The notes: generated from the sequence alone by a model not told the origin. DNA of 64,000 nucleotides from Crotalaria pallida (GCA_037953625.1 CM075651.1:161333501-161397500); one strand, 5' to 3'; shown: positions 1-11,634, counted from the first letter of the stretch. A program made the numbers and translations.

Positions 1-800
1 AATAACTGCTTCATGATTTAAATTGTGGTCAGCGATTGCATAGGCTAATATTGTGGTTTTTGGAGTCTGCTACCATATTTAAACTATAATCAGAATCATA
101 TTTTCTGCAAATCTTTCACTATTATAATTAACACAACATAATTATAATCATGACTGTGATTGTAATAACCTCAACATAAAAAGCATGAATAGGTCGTCAT
201 AGCCATAATATTGCAGTTTTAGTAGTCTCCACGATAATATCACCGTTGAAATTGTAGTTTACTAACAATATTTTTCACAATTATCTGCAATTTAAATTCA
301 AGCATATTTGTGCATATTTTTTTAAAGGGTTTTAGTCTCCTTAAATTCCACTTTTTTTTATTGAATTTTATTGGAATTTTTTTCGATATCTTCAAGAAGT
401 TGGAAAAAAATTTCGATTGACCTCCATTGAAATATGTATTTTTAAGGTCTTCTAACTCAAAGGTATCAGAAAAAATTTCAACATGATTATTAAGTCGAAA
501 AAAATGGGTTTAGAAACTAACACTTTTTTTAATTACCGAAGAAAAAAAAAGATTAAGGTACTTTGAACTTACAGCACATTCGCCATCTTGACGTATGATA
601 ATGAATTCATTGCTATTGTGAGAGCCTGCAACTAATCCCAGATTGGTTTCCATTTTTTGCTCATGCACTAACTTACCAATGTTTTTTTCAGTAACAGTGT
701 TTTCACTTCACCACATTTATAAAACCTTTGCCTTTCAACTCAAGCAAGATACAATAAATCCACTTTACTTGTGAGCATGAGAAAAGAACCATTTATTTTA
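1..800. other. AT-rich intergenic sequence, no gene seen
   Basis: No coding exon, RNA gene or clear promoter is visible. Around 330-523 there is a weak foldback: a GGGTTTTAGTCTCC-like left end is mirrored by a sequence ending in GTTTAGAAACTAAC, and the spacer resembles the foldback at 1982-2242. It may be an old copy of the same small element. Confidence 0.5.
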
Positions 801-1428
801 GGGTGTTATTACCATATAATCAAAAACATTGCTAAACTAATAAAACCTTGTCATCTAAGCCATGTATGCCACATTATTATTTAAATTAGTCAAAATTAAG
901 TTTTGCAATTTAGTTCAACATAAAAACTAGATTATTGTAAATAAGTCATTTTGTACTTTTAGACAAATTATAAATTTTAATTCTTTTTTATATTAAAAAA
1001 AAAATCTTAAACCCAGAACTCATCTTCACTTCTCAAAACCCACCGCCGGCGCCACCGCCGCCACTCGCCATTCCCTTTCCTTCCCTTCTCCCTTCGCTCA
1101 TCTCCCTTATGAGCGAAGGAAGGAGGGAAGGAAAGGGAATGGTGGGTGGCGGTGGTGGCGGTGGCGGTGGATTTTGAGAAGTGAAGATGAGTTCTGGGTT
1201 TAAGAATTTTTTTTTATATTAAAAAAATTAAAATTTATAATTTGTCTAAAAGTACAAAAGGACTAAATTACAATAATCTAGTTTTTATGTTGGACTAAAT
1301 TGCAAAACTTAATTTTGACTAATTTAAATAATGATGTGGCATACATGTCTTAGGTGACAAGATTTTATTGATTTAAGAATGGATTCCATAGCAACCATTC
1401 AATTTTTTATTGCATTTTAGAAATTTCC
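801..1428. mobile_element. Long foldback MITE with a GC-rich hairpin core
   Basis: The whole segment is one large inverted repeat. The outer arms (about 801-1010 and 1200-1428) are AT-rich and share words such as GTATGCCACAT and GACAAATTATAAATTTTAA. The inner arms (about 1012-1100 and 1112-1196) are strikingly GC-rich, with proline/glycine-like CCACCGCC repeats, and pair almost perfectly around a short loop near 1100. The outer ends match another foldback at 36968-37372, which makes this a member of a dispersed family. No transposase is encoded. The boundaries come from comparing the two copies. The GC-rich core is absent from the other copy and may be captured sequence. Confidence 0.7.
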
Positions 1429-1981
1429 TTTATTTTATTCCTTTTTATCCCTAAAAAAAAGTTACTTACAACTAATTATTCCAATGATTGTTCTTTCCCT
1501 CTTCTTTTGACACACTCTCTCCCTCACTTTCTCCGCCCAAGGGCCTTCCCTTTTTGTTGCATTTGACACGTTTGCTTCTTAAGCTTTCTTTGTTCATCTA
1601 TAACTCCGCCAACAAAGCTTATGCGTCATAATCTATCAAGCAATTAAAAAAAATAACTTTCCACGTGTCTTGTAACTATAGCTAGCTAGTTATCGGCGTC
1701 ATTTTCTATATGATGTTTTCAAGTTCTAATCCATCGAGTAAACCAGCATTAGAGACATTATTTCCAGTGCACTACGTTTGTGTGAAACATAATTTTTGTC
1801 CATATCATTGGACCTTTTTTTTTAAAAAAAAAAAAAATATTCTCATCTCTTTGTCTTTAGACGCACGTCATCTTCTCTTTCTTTTTTTTTTTTTTAAACA
1901 CTTGAATGGGTTAATATTAGGTTTGGGTTATAAATGTTGTGGGTTTATTTGTTTGGATTCTTAAGTTTGCTTTTTTAAATG
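1429..1981. other. Intergenic, no gene seen
   Basis: AT-rich sequence with homopolymer runs (for example T and A runs near 1810-1840 and 1880-1897). The open frame at 1710-1964 is lysine/phenylalanine-rich, follows these homopolymers and has no recognisable domain, so I do not call it a gene. Confidence 0.5.
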
Positions 1982-2242
1982 AGTTTTAATTCTTCACCCC
2001 TATTTTTTTTATTTTCGGCCCTCATTTTTTCATTAGGTTCAATCGAAACATTTTTCGACATTTTTGAGTTGGAAAAAATACATTTTTAGACTTTAAAAAT
2101 GCATTTTTTTAATAGAGGATATTCGAAGAAAAAATTCGATTCGGAAATGTCGAAAAACGTTTCGACTGAACCCCATCGAAAAAAAGAAGGGTTGGGGATA
2201 AAAAATGAAGGCAGAGAACTAAAACTCTTTAATTTTTGATCC
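1982..2242. repeat. Short foldback element (MITE-like)
   Basis: The left end GAGTTTTAATTCTTCACCCC is mirrored at the right end by GGGGATAAAAAATGAAGG...AACTAAAACTC. The interior carries a second inverted pair built on TCGAAACATTTTTCGAC. The GAG...CTC ends and AT-rich flanks resemble small Mutator-type MITEs, but I could not find a convincing 9 bp target duplication. Class assignment is tentative. Confidence 0.45.
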
Positions 2243-2584
2243 ATCACTGAATTTTTGGCCCTCATTAATTTGTGGAAAAAACCAAAATACTTTTAGCGTT
2301 ATATATTTTTCTATTTTGAGGTGTCTGAAAATTTTTTAAAAACTTATTTTTGACAGGTATATGTAGAAAATATGTTTCAACACATTGGTATTGGAAATGC
2401 AAATTTTTATACCTCCAACTTGTAGATCTCAAAATGAATATGGAAGCAAATTCAACATAATTGCAATAAAAAAATCACATAAAGGAAACCAAAACCAAAA
2501 TGTTTGAAAAATTAAGGACTATTCTTGGTCAAAATAACTTTTATGGATTAAAACCAAAACACGCTGAACTTTTAGGGGCTAAAA

Positions 2585-2713
2585 ACATAAATAAGCCTTT
2601 TGAAAATACATATCAAATATTCACATTTCCAATACCATTAACTAAATTAACTAACTTTCTTAATGGACGTAAAATATACCAAAAAGGTCTTATATATATA
2701 GGGACGGAAGGAG
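2585..2713. mobile_element. Partial Stowaway-like MITE (right half)
   Basis: This segment ends with the Stowaway-type terminus GGGACGGAAGGAG followed by TA, and shares a long stretch with the complete element at 6367-6636 (AATACATATCAAA..TTCACATTTCCAATAC..ACTTTCTTAATGGACGT). The matching left terminus CTCC..CCGTCCC is not found upstream, so this copy is a truncated or decayed right half. Confidence 0.6.
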
Positions 2714-2794
2714 TATAAAAAATTACTAAAAAGAGAATTATTTTAACTTTTTAAGATTTATTTTTACTACAGATATTTAATTGTTTAATTTTAG

Positions 2795-2983
2795 TTTTTT
2801 TTTTTTTGCCCATCTAATTCCCCAAGTACTACCGAGATACATGCATCTGGATCCGACCCGAGTTGCGTACCTGGCTATCGCAGGTGAGTCTTCCAACATG
2901 AATTTTTTTTTCATTCACAAGGAATCGAACTCAAAACCTTTCTTAAGCGAACCGCTTACCACTTGTCTCAACTCATATCAGTA
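2795..2983 (-). mobile_element. SINE-like retroposon
   Basis: Read on the minus strand the element starts GAGTTGAGACAAGTGG. It has a pol III B-box-like GAGTTCGATTCC and ends in an A tail (the T run at 2795-2806). It is flanked by an 11 bp direct repeat with one mismatch (2784-2794 TTTAATTTTAG; 2984-2994 TTTAAATTTAG), as expected for target-primed insertion. The family is not identified. Confidence 0.6.
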
Positions 2984-3219
2984 TTTAAATTTAGTTGCCA
3001 TGATAACAATTAGGAAACCAAGAAGGTTAAAATTGAAAATTAAATTAGAAAAGGCCTCCGAGTTTTGGCCCTCAGCCATAATCTAGTCCGATCCAATAAT
3101 GGGCCTCAAAGAAAAAAACTGTCTCTGCATGGTGTTATTCTGGCTGCATGGGACCTTGGGTTCGAAACCACCATGAATGGATCATGGTCAGATGTTTTGG
3201 TAGTTAAGTGCCTCACCAT

Positions 3220-3434
3220 TCATTTGCAAATAGAAGGCTTGGTGACAGTATTAGTCATAAAAAGTTTGGATTCTTACAATTTTGGTCTATAAATTAGCTT
3301 ATATTGTATGATGATTTTAGGAGTTGGGTGACTTTGGTCCCTTGTAAAATTATTCTGTATCTTGACTTTTAGAAGTACTCCTTATACTTCTAATTTCTAT
3401 TTTGGAATAAAATTTTGTTTTATCCAAAAAAAAT
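3220..3434 (+). mobile_element. 5'-truncated retroposon (LINE or SINE 3' end)
   Basis: A 215 bp insertion ending in TATCCAAAAAAAAT is bracketed by a perfect 11 bp target duplication, TGCCTCACCAT (3209-3219 and 3435-3445). The duplication and A-rich 3' end show target-primed reverse transcription. No A/B boxes are seen inside, so a truncated LINE tail is the simplest reading. Confidence 0.65.
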
Positions 3435-3445
3435 TGCCTCACCAT

Positions 3446-4126
3446 ATAAAGAGTTTTGAAAATTAATCCCACTAATCATTTTCAAACCCAATTTGTTATA
3501 AGTAAATGTTTTCCTTTTGGAAATAAAATTACAAAAAAAAAAAACCCAAATTATTCTATGTAAATGTTTTTCCTTTTCTTTGTGGTTATTGAAAGAGATA
3601 AGGCTGGATATGTTTGATTCACAATTTTAATGTTTTCTGCAAGCTTTAATTTGTTTCATGGTTATTGGATTTTGGTTAAAGAAATTTATCATACAGATCT
3701 AACTGATTTTTTTTAACTATTCAATGGTAACTAAACTCGAACTTGACCTTCCTAACTTGTTATTTGTTTGATATAGGGAAGATGGTAGAAAGTTGTTTAT
3801 TAGATTAATGTGGGGATTTAGGGTTTGAGATTTAGGAGTTCGGTGATAATTTGGGATTTAGGAGTGGTGGTTATGAGGTTTAGAGTTGGGAAAGAAGATG
3901 AAAAAAGATAATTTTGAAATAAAACTAAAAAATGAGGTTTGAAAATTATTTAATTTGTAGGGATTAAATATTAAAAATCGTCATAGAAACTCTTTAATCC
4001 ATCACACAACTCATTAGCCAATGCTCTAAATGAGGTTGATGAGGGTCTCGACATTGAACTTGGCAAAATCTCTCTTCTCCCCATGGGATAGCCGTGAAGT
4101 ACTTATCAAGGTCACTAGGATTATCA
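3446..4126. other. Intergenic, no gene seen
   Basis: AT-rich sequence with scattered homopolymers; no exon, RNA gene or repeat with clear ends was recognised. Confidence 0.45.
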
Positions 4127-4134
4127 CAAAGAAT

Positions 4135-4858
4135 TAGGGGTGTAAATGATTCCAGATTAGATTACGAGATTGTTGGGATTGAACTAAACCAGACCAAAAA
4201 AAGCGATATGGTCTGGTCTCATGATTTGGTCCGATCTCGATTTTTCCAGACCATTCCTTTACAATCCGATCCACAGTCTCATAATTTTTTAGATTATCTA
4301 GACCAGATCGATTACTCAAATTTTTTAAACGTTGTTATATATAAGAAGTGTTGATTTCAATTTTAATTTTATTTTTTAATCAAGTAGCACTAAAAAAAGT
4401 AAAAAAAATATGCTCAGTATTGGTTTTAGTTTGTTTCATAAATGGAAACATTTCAATACAACATTTATGCTAAATTCTTATAAATAAAAAAAATAATAGC
4501 GAATATATTCATATTGACAATTTGGCATACTTATATAAATTTTCCAAATTGAAATATGGCATATTATTTGAAATTTATCAAATTCAATATATATGAATTT
4601 TAGTATTTTTAAAGTGGCAACTGTTTGAGGTATTTATGAAATTTTACAAGTCAAAAAAAGTATTTTAAGTTTTAATTATATGTCATAAGCGAACCGTTGT
4701 ATCAGACCGAACCAAACCATCTATAAATAGTCCAATGCAAACCGATCTTTGTAAATGGAATACATTTAGATTAAACTAGAGCAAACCACTCTTATTTAAT
4801 TTGATTGATCCGATCCTTAACATCTATCAAAAACTAGGACCGGTCCATTACACCCCTA
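4135..4858. mobile_element. Non-autonomous hAT element
   Basis: The element begins TAGGGGTGTAAATG and ends with the inverse CATTACACCCCTA, the classic hAT-type terminal inverted repeat. It is flanked by a perfect 8 bp target duplication, CAAAGAAT (4127-4134 and 4859-4866), the length made by hAT transposases. Subterminal regions are rich in short CCGATC/GACCAGA-type motifs in both orientations, which are typical transposase binding repeats. No transposase reading frame is present; the short frames inside cross these repeats. Confidence 0.85.
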
Positions 4859-4866
4859 CAAAGAAT

Positions 4867-5560
4867 CACATCCCATAGTTTGATGACGTTCTCAAATTTG
4901 CTCTTGACATATAGGACATATTTATCAACTCACCGAAGGCAAACCTACTATGGCTATTACTTATTAGGACCACTATTAGCAACAGCAAAGCTCTATCGAC
5001 AAAGTATACAATGCATCTACATTTTTAAGTATTCGAACTTCAAACATATGTTTAAATTAGAACGATCTTCCACTAGTTGATTTACAAGCTTGTTAATTGA
5101 TTTATAATTAATTATTTTTGCTTACCTAAAAAAAAATTGATTTATAATTAATTCGTGATTTTTTATTATATATAAAAAACTTCTTAGTAATTGAATAAAT
5201 TCCTCATTTGCCGATAAATAGAAAATGATAAATATAACAAAATAAACAAATTAAACCAAAACGACAAAATCAACAACCAACCCAGTCCAAGCGCTACCGA
5301 AAACCTATTTTATAGTATTAATTTCAGCATCAGTACATATAACTGTGATTATCATTACAAGCGCCATCACTATTGTTTGAATAATACTCAACAGCTTCTA
5401 CTTCACTGAATCTTCATTGTTAAGGGTCTTCTTATCTCCTCATAGTTGACCCTACATTATCGTTGTTTCTCTCATCTAAAAGAATAAAATAATGCAAATA
5501 TTGTGAAAAAAATAAAAAAGAGTTATAGCTAAATGATCCAATCCAACCACTAGAAGCTAA
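4867..5560. other. Intergenic, downstream side of the MMP gene
   Basis: No gene is seen. At 5097-5153 a 17 bp duplication (TTGATTTATAATTAATT) brackets a 23 bp insertion ending in nine A residues, a micro-retroposition described in the findings. The stretch next to 5560 probably includes the 3' UTR of the metalloproteinase gene, but no definite poly(A) signal could be assigned. Confidence 0.5.
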
Positions 5561-7810
5561 TTAACACCATGCAAACAAAGTATGAATCATAGAAAAAATA
5601 ATCAAACCCGCACCCAACCACAAAGGTTTAACCCCAAATTCAGGTCCTCGATTTACAGACAAATCAGATTCAAGTGACCACTCATCAGAATTGAAATTAG
5701 GATTTGAACCATAAAGAGATTGCACTCCCTTTATATCATCAATGTTTAAATCAGCTCTCTTATCTCTTGGCCTCAAACTTGGATACATAACAGCCTCTTT
5801 CACTGAACTATGAGACAACCCTAACAAATGTCCAATCTCATGTGTGGCCACTGACTCCAAATCTACAGCAACCTCAGACTTTGTCACCCCAAAATCCACC
5901 GCCCATGTCTCCGCCGCATCAAGGTGGAGCCTCCCACTCTCCGGCGAAAATGAATGTGCCAACACGCCAAGCACCCCATCGAATGGCTCACCATCACCAT
6001 GATCACCACTGTAAAACCCTATTTTTATCTCCGCAAAACCATAGTCCTCTGCTTCAACAAAGCTTACCTGCCACGCAGAGAGATTGGTCAATCTTTTTTG
6101 TTCCAGGTGAAATTTTTTTTTTTGATGTTTTTAGAATTTTATTCATTTTTAATCCCGAAAATCAATACAGCAAAAAAAAAAAAAAAAAGTATTGAGCATT
6201 GCATGTTGGATCATTTAATAGAGTATTTGAATAGCGAATAAACCCAAAAAAATATTCATATTTAATAGCAGGAAAAATTATTAATTGGTTTAGGATTAAT
6301 GATCCTGAACCCATCCCAACCATTAAATATTTTTTTTACCAATTATAATAAAACATAAAAATAATACTCACTCCGTCCCTAATTATAAAGTCATCTTGAC
6401 ACTTTTATTTTGTCCCTATTTATAAAGCCCTTTACCAATTTTCAATGAGGATTAATTACTTTTTTCCACAAACACCCCTATTTATTTAACACTTTTTAGA
6501 TTCTCAATAATAATATGGGTAATTTTGAAAATACATATCAAAAGTTCACATTTCCAATACAATTAACTAAATTATTCCACTTTCTTAATGGACGTGATAT
6601 CTCCCAAGAGGGCTTTATAATTAGGGACGGAAGGAGTAATTGGATGATGGTGATGTATTCGAAACTATTGATTTCGGACCACCTAACAATTCAATAACTT
6701 CTATTTAAATCAAATTTATTTATTTTTAATAATTTTAGTAACTTGAATTATACTTTGATTTTTTTTATCAGCCATTCTACATTTGCATCATTATTGTAAG
6801 TTTATGTTTTCACCATTTTTTTATTGAATATTTTTTTTTAGTCTATGTATTGTATTGTTAGAAATCTTGGTTTTGAATTGCGAAAACTTCCATAATCACA
6901 ATATTGTTGAGATTTCAACAATGATTATGGACCGAAATTTAAAGTCGTCATACTTGGAATAATAATAATAAGGATTTTCTTAATCTCAGCCCGATTATAA
7001 GAGACTAAAAGAAGTGTGTTTTTATAGAAAAACTAAATATTTAATGATTCAAGTGATAGTTGACTTAGTTTTTCTAGATATCTTTACTACTTTTAACTTC
7101 TTATCTTCAACCCAAAGGACTGAGGTTAATCAAACCCTAATAATAATACATAGAAAAATATTTATGTATTCCATGAATATATTTATCTAAAAAAAATAAT
7201 TTATAGAATTTAGAACAAAATTTCTTACCGGAATAACCGAAGCCCACTTCAAGAATGCACGTTGAAATGCTGCTCTTATCTCGTGCATGCTCAAGCTATG
7301 AATCATGTACACTGGTGAGAATGCATAGGTGAGTGTCATAGGCATATGGCGTGACCATCTTGGTTTCCCTGGAAAATACATAAAATGCTTTGTTATATGA
7401 TGAATATTGTGAATTCTTGTGTCTTGAACACCGCATCTTGGTGTGATCATTTGAGAAATTGTGTTGGAATCAAGTTTTCCGGTTACTTGGAGGCCAAGCC
7501 TTTGTTGGTATTTGATTAGAGCCAACTCAAACTTGGCATCAAATTCATCTGTGAAAGTGTTGTTGTTATTATGCCTTGGAAGATACCCAAAACGAAATAG
7601 GTATCTTTTGAATTGTGATATGCCAATGATTTTGGTGCCTCTTCCAGCATTGTTGAAGCTTTGGATGTCGTGGTTTTTTATGGTTATTTTAGAAGCTGGT
7701 TGTTCAAATAATGTGTGATCTAGTGTAGTTCTTGAAACAATGAGTGGAGGTGACATGAGGAGAAGGGTGAAGAAGAGCATGAAGGAGTAACTGATGAGTA
7801 AACGCAACAT
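5561..7810 (-). CDS. Matrix metalloproteinase (matrixin, M10A), two exons
   Basis: Exon 1 is 7229-7810 and exon 2 is 5561-6067, joined in phase 0 (donor CCG|GTAAGA, acceptor TGGCAG|GTAAGC) to give 362 aa. Residues 1-26 form a signal peptide. A peptidoglycan-binding-like propeptide spans about 62-122, followed by the cysteine switch PRCGVQD (124-130, Cys126), which keeps the zymogen inactive. The catalytic domain carries the structural-zinc/calcium stretch GDHGDGEPFDG and the zinc site HEIGHLLGLSH (His270, Glu271, His274, His280), with the Met-turn at Met288. A hydrophobic tail (343-360) suggests a GPI-anchor or membrane signal, so the enzyme should act at the cell surface or wall. Length and domain order are normal for plant MMPs, but most plant MMP genes have no intron, so the 1161 bp intron is unusual. 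Legume MMPs have been linked to rhizobial infection; whether this one is involved is unknown. Confidence 0.93.
6367..6636. mobile_element. Stowaway MITE inside the MMP intron
   Basis: A 270 bp element with termini CTCACTCCGTCCCTAATTAT and TAATTAGGGACGGAAGGAG, inverse of each other, sits between TA dinucleotides (6365-6366 and 6637-6638). TA duplication plus the CTCC(C/G)TCC-type end is diagnostic of Stowaway (Tc1/mariner-mobilised) MITEs. It lies wholly within the metalloproteinase intron and has no coding capacity. Relatives are at 2585-2713 and 39400-39671. Confidence 0.88.
6960..7140. repeat. Small dispersed repeat, copy 1 of 3 (in MMP intron)
   Basis: The ends read GGATTTTCTTAATCTCAGCCC and CTGAGGTTAATCAAACCCTA. 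The same end words and an interior with CTTATCCTCAAC-like motifs recur at about 11635-11810 and 34975-35135. The imperfect inverted ends and length near 175 bp suggest a MITE, but no target duplication was established. Confidence 0.5.
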
Positions 7811-7872
7811 GGTGGTTAGCTAGTGTTTGTATTGTGGGCATGGAAGCAAAGAAGGAAAGTATTGATGAAAAG

Positions 7873-7883
7873 CAATATATAAA
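7873..7883 (-). promoter_or_regulatory. Probable TATA box of the MMP gene
   Basis: On the minus strand the sequence reads TTTATATATTG, about 63 bp upstream of the chosen ATG (7810). That spacing would leave a 5' leader of roughly 30-40 nt. It is the only well-placed TATA-like element seen just upstream. Confidence 0.5.
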
Positions 7884-7899
7884 TTCAAGGGTCAACATT

Positions 7900-8509
7900 T
7901 TTTAAGAATTACTGTAATAATAATTAACTAATGATGATTACCATTTTGATACACTTCAACACTTGCATGTCGTTAATCAAGTGGATTTATGGAAGAAAAA
8001 AAAATCTTTATTCCTGCTACTTTATCTATCATTCTACTTTATCTGTATGTTTCACGTATTCTATATTCTATAATCTATATTGATTTACAAATTCAAAAGT
8101 ACATTAATTTTTTTTTCAATTCTTTCCTTAAATATTATATTTTTCAATAAATATTAATGAAAAAACATTGACATTATTAGTGTTTTTCAATTCCATTAAA
8201 AAATATATTTATATATTATTAGTGTTTTTCAAATTAATTAATAATTTTCAAATCTATATATATATTATTAGGTTTTTTAATATTTATATATTATATTTAA
8301 AAAAAAATATGCACTTAAAAAAATAATAAATAAACTTACAAAATCAACTTATAAATGGACTTATATCATATAAAAAATGACATATATGGCTTGCTTAACT
8401 TACTATTGATTGATTAATAAATTACATATACCATTTTTTTAATATAAATCTATTTGTAAATTGATTTTGTAAGCTTATATATAGTTATTTTAAAAAAACA
8501 AATAATCGA

Positions 8510-8552
<43 letters not shown>

Positions 8553-9676
8553 CAAAAACCAATGTTCTATTCCATAAAGCACCGGGAACTAAATAAGCAT
8601 AATTTTTTTTCATCAAGGATATTCTCTAGTCGATCGATAGTTGAAAACTAATCCTTTTCAAAACTTAGAAATTACTGAAGTAAGTTTTGCCTTTACCAAT
8701 AAAGTCTTTTTAATATTCATGATAGAAATCAAATCTCTGATATGAAAATCAGTTATCTACAACCTATTTTGACCCTTGTTAATTTAAATATACATATTTT
8801 AACCAAAATCATCAAACAGTTTTGAAAAGGCTTATCTCTCACAAAAAAGGAGGTATATCAATTGTTTTAGGAGAAGATCCTTCCTCTACTACTAGCTAGT
8901 TCGCTCCCTATCATGTGGTTATTTTGACTAAAGAGAACAAATGAATAAGGAAAACATTTTTTTTTTAAATTTTCTTAACTTCAATTTTATGATTGAGTAT
9001 ATATTTTTAAAAATAGATTGATTTCATTGAAAATAGTGTCATTAAAAAATTTAAATTTTTAATGGCAAATGTTAAGAAGTGTTATTAGTGCATTTATTAA
9101 TAAGTCAAACGTAATAAATAATCATTAAACAATATATTTTTTTTAGATTTTTGAGATATGGAGTAATGTATATGCATAATTATTTTTTTAAGTTTAAAAA
9201 TTTTAAAAAAAAATACTCTTAATAAAACCTTATATATTTAATTTTAGAAAAATATTTTTGTATCTAATAAGTATTTATTCCCGATTCTAAAGATTGATAT
9301 TAAGAAATTTTTTTTAAACGGCACTAACATTATTAATTTTACACTTTCTTACCGGCTGACGAATTTGTGTCACCTTCTGAAATTGCTTTATGTATTTTGA
9401 AGTAACATAAAAATCAAAACAAATCCGTTGGCATGGTGTAAGTTGAAGCAACTAGGAAGTAGTTGTCCAATCATGCAGAAAACCGTTTCAAGATAAAGTG
9501 CCAAATCTGGTCTAACAGACACTACTACACTACTAGCCTGCAGTTGTTTTCTCTTGAAGAAGGGAAAAGAGTCACTACATCATTATTGTTAGTTGGCTCT
9601 GTCCCACCCTTTCACTATTTGAGACCTTTATTAAAACTTGCTGCTCACTCAAAGTCTCTTAAGCAGTTAAGCTATA
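7900..9676. other. Gene-free AT-rich region with an (AT)n tract
   Basis: No gene is seen. A pure AT dinucleotide microsatellite lies at about 8513-8550. The rest is AT-rich with many A and T runs; the open frame at 9463-9723 has no recognisable domain and runs into the MITE at 9677. Confidence 0.5.
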
Positions 9677-9809
9677 CTCCCTCGTTCCAATTTATTCATT
9701 TTATAAATTTCATACGAATTTAAAAAATTATTTAATGTTTTAAAATGTTATAAAAAAACAATTTTATTATATTATTTAACGATTATATTATTGAGTTAGG
9801 ATTTGTTGA

Positions 9810-9851
<42 letters not shown>

Positions 9852-10358
9852 AAGTTTTGGATACTTACACTTTTAAATAATTTTTATATATTATGAAATT
9901 AATCAACCAAATTGTCGAATTATACAATATTATCATAATGATTATACATACCAAATTTTAGATCATTTGATGATTCGTAGGTATGTAATTTAACCGTGGA
10001 TATTTACCTATATTTCAAATAACATATTATCTGTTAAAATAGAATGGTGCGATAAACTATCAACTAAATTTTATATTCAATGAAAAATTGTAATATTGAT
10101 CTACTTGATTAGAATGTTAATTCAACGATCGAATTGATTAATTTCATATTGTATAAAAAATTATTTGAAGGTGTAAGTGTCCAAGACTCTCCACATTAAT
10201 TACCATTTATCAATATTTCACATATTTTAGAAAGTTTAAAAACAAAGTTAAATTTGAAAAAAAAATAATTAATACATCATCAAATTCTTAAGGTAATAAA
10301 TGATTTGAAATATGTTTAAAAAAAAACTAAAACAACAAATAAACTGAAACGAAAGGAG
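9677..10358. mobile_element. Stowaway-like MITE split by a nested element
   Basis: The left end CTCCCTCGTTCCAATTTATT is the imperfect inverse of the right end AATAAACTGAAACGAAAGGAG, and both abut TA (9675-9676, 10359-10360). At 682 bp it is more than twice the usual size because a second element (9793-10186) is inserted in it. Without the insert it would be near the 270-350 bp of the other copies here. Confidence 0.7.
9793..10186. mobile_element. Mutator-type MITE nested in the Stowaway element
   Basis: It starts GAGTTAGGATTTGTTGACA, the same end as the intact element at 30396-30792, and shares long inverted arms with it (TTATATATTATGAAATTAATC, ATACATACCAAATTTTAGATCAT and their complements). 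An AT microsatellite (about 9813-9847) interrupts the left arm. The right terminus has diverged or been lost, so that boundary is approximate and no 9 bp duplication could be confirmed. Confidence 0.6.
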
Positions 10359-10875
10359 TATTAAATAAAACGGGCAACATGCCAGCTATGAAAGATTTAT
10401 TATTGGGTTTTTTAATATATGAATATTGCTAAAGTCACGTTTTTAGCCAAAAAAAAATTAAATGAAAAATTAAATTTAGTGTTTTCTAAAATTATAAATA
10501 GGATTTTTTCTATTAGAACAATGATTAAGGAATACGTTTAAAAAAAATGTTAGAATTGAAAATGTAAATATATATATTAATTCTTGAATTTTAAAATTCA
10601 TCATTTGCAATATAAAATCATCTCTTTTACTTTTTCGGTTTTACTAATGTATTCCCCATTCACTTGGTGAATGACTAATCATTTTGGTCAGGTCATTTAT
10701 AAAGCCTACCTATTCGATGCATTTTCTTAGAAATCGAGTATGAGACCTTTAGCATGATACCTCGAGTTTCAAAGGGCTTGAAGAGTGATCATCAAACCAA
10801 TGTACCATGGATAAAATCATTTCTTTTACTTTCTTATTTAGCAATACCTTAAAAGCATATTTTAGCATTTTCATT

Positions 10876-10926
<51 letters not shown>

Positions 10927-11634
10927 CTCTCTATGTCCCAAAAAAATATGTAAATAAATAAAAATGTTTGGAAATTATATATCATGATGTGTGACTGCCT
11001 AATCAATGAATTATGTATTAAATTATTGGATCGATGATTGGTAAGTTTGTTAAACAAAGTATAAAAATATGTTTTTTTTTTTTTTATTTTCAAAATGTTA
11101 CCATCTTTTTGATACGGATGAAGTATCATATTTCAATGTTTTTTTTTTTTTTACTGTCAATGTGATTTTGGAAACATTAAAAAAATATATTTAAAAACTC
11201 CTAATGGATGTTGGTATAAATTGAAAAATAATACTTCATATGTGTTGCCACTGCATTGGAAAAATTCTAGATCCATCGTAAGGGAGTGGTAAAATACGAA
11301 AACACTTCAAATGTTGTCATGTTGGATAAGAAATGTTGCATATGTCCATTTCTACACAATGTGTTATTTATTGCTTTATACGTGAAGAACACTCAAGGTT
11401 TAGTTCAAAGTCGGAAATTCACATGAAACTGTCTTCTCAAGGCGTTAGAGTACTGACTACTGATATTATCAAAGTTGCTTGCTGAATTCCCAATTCTCAT
11501 GCAAGCTTCCCTGCATTTGATAAGTTGATGTTTTGTGTTTTCTCTATTGTGATTCAGGCTAATATTAATGTGAGGCATTGCATAACCCATTAACTATAAT
11601 TTCAATTTTATTTTAGCATTTGACAATTAGTTTG

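Noticed and set aside
3140..3180. GGTTCGAAACC resembling a tRNA T-loop
   Set aside because: No cloverleaf can be drawn around it: no matching acceptor or anticodon arms. At most it is a B-box relic of an old SINE.
7704..7898. Alternative minus-strand frame upstream of the MMP start
   Set aside because: It overlaps the MMP signal-peptide region in another frame and lies across the probable TATA box and leader.
11405..11590. 61-codon minus-strand frame
   Set aside because: No recognisable domain, no promoter or splice context; the length is within chance in sequence of this composition.
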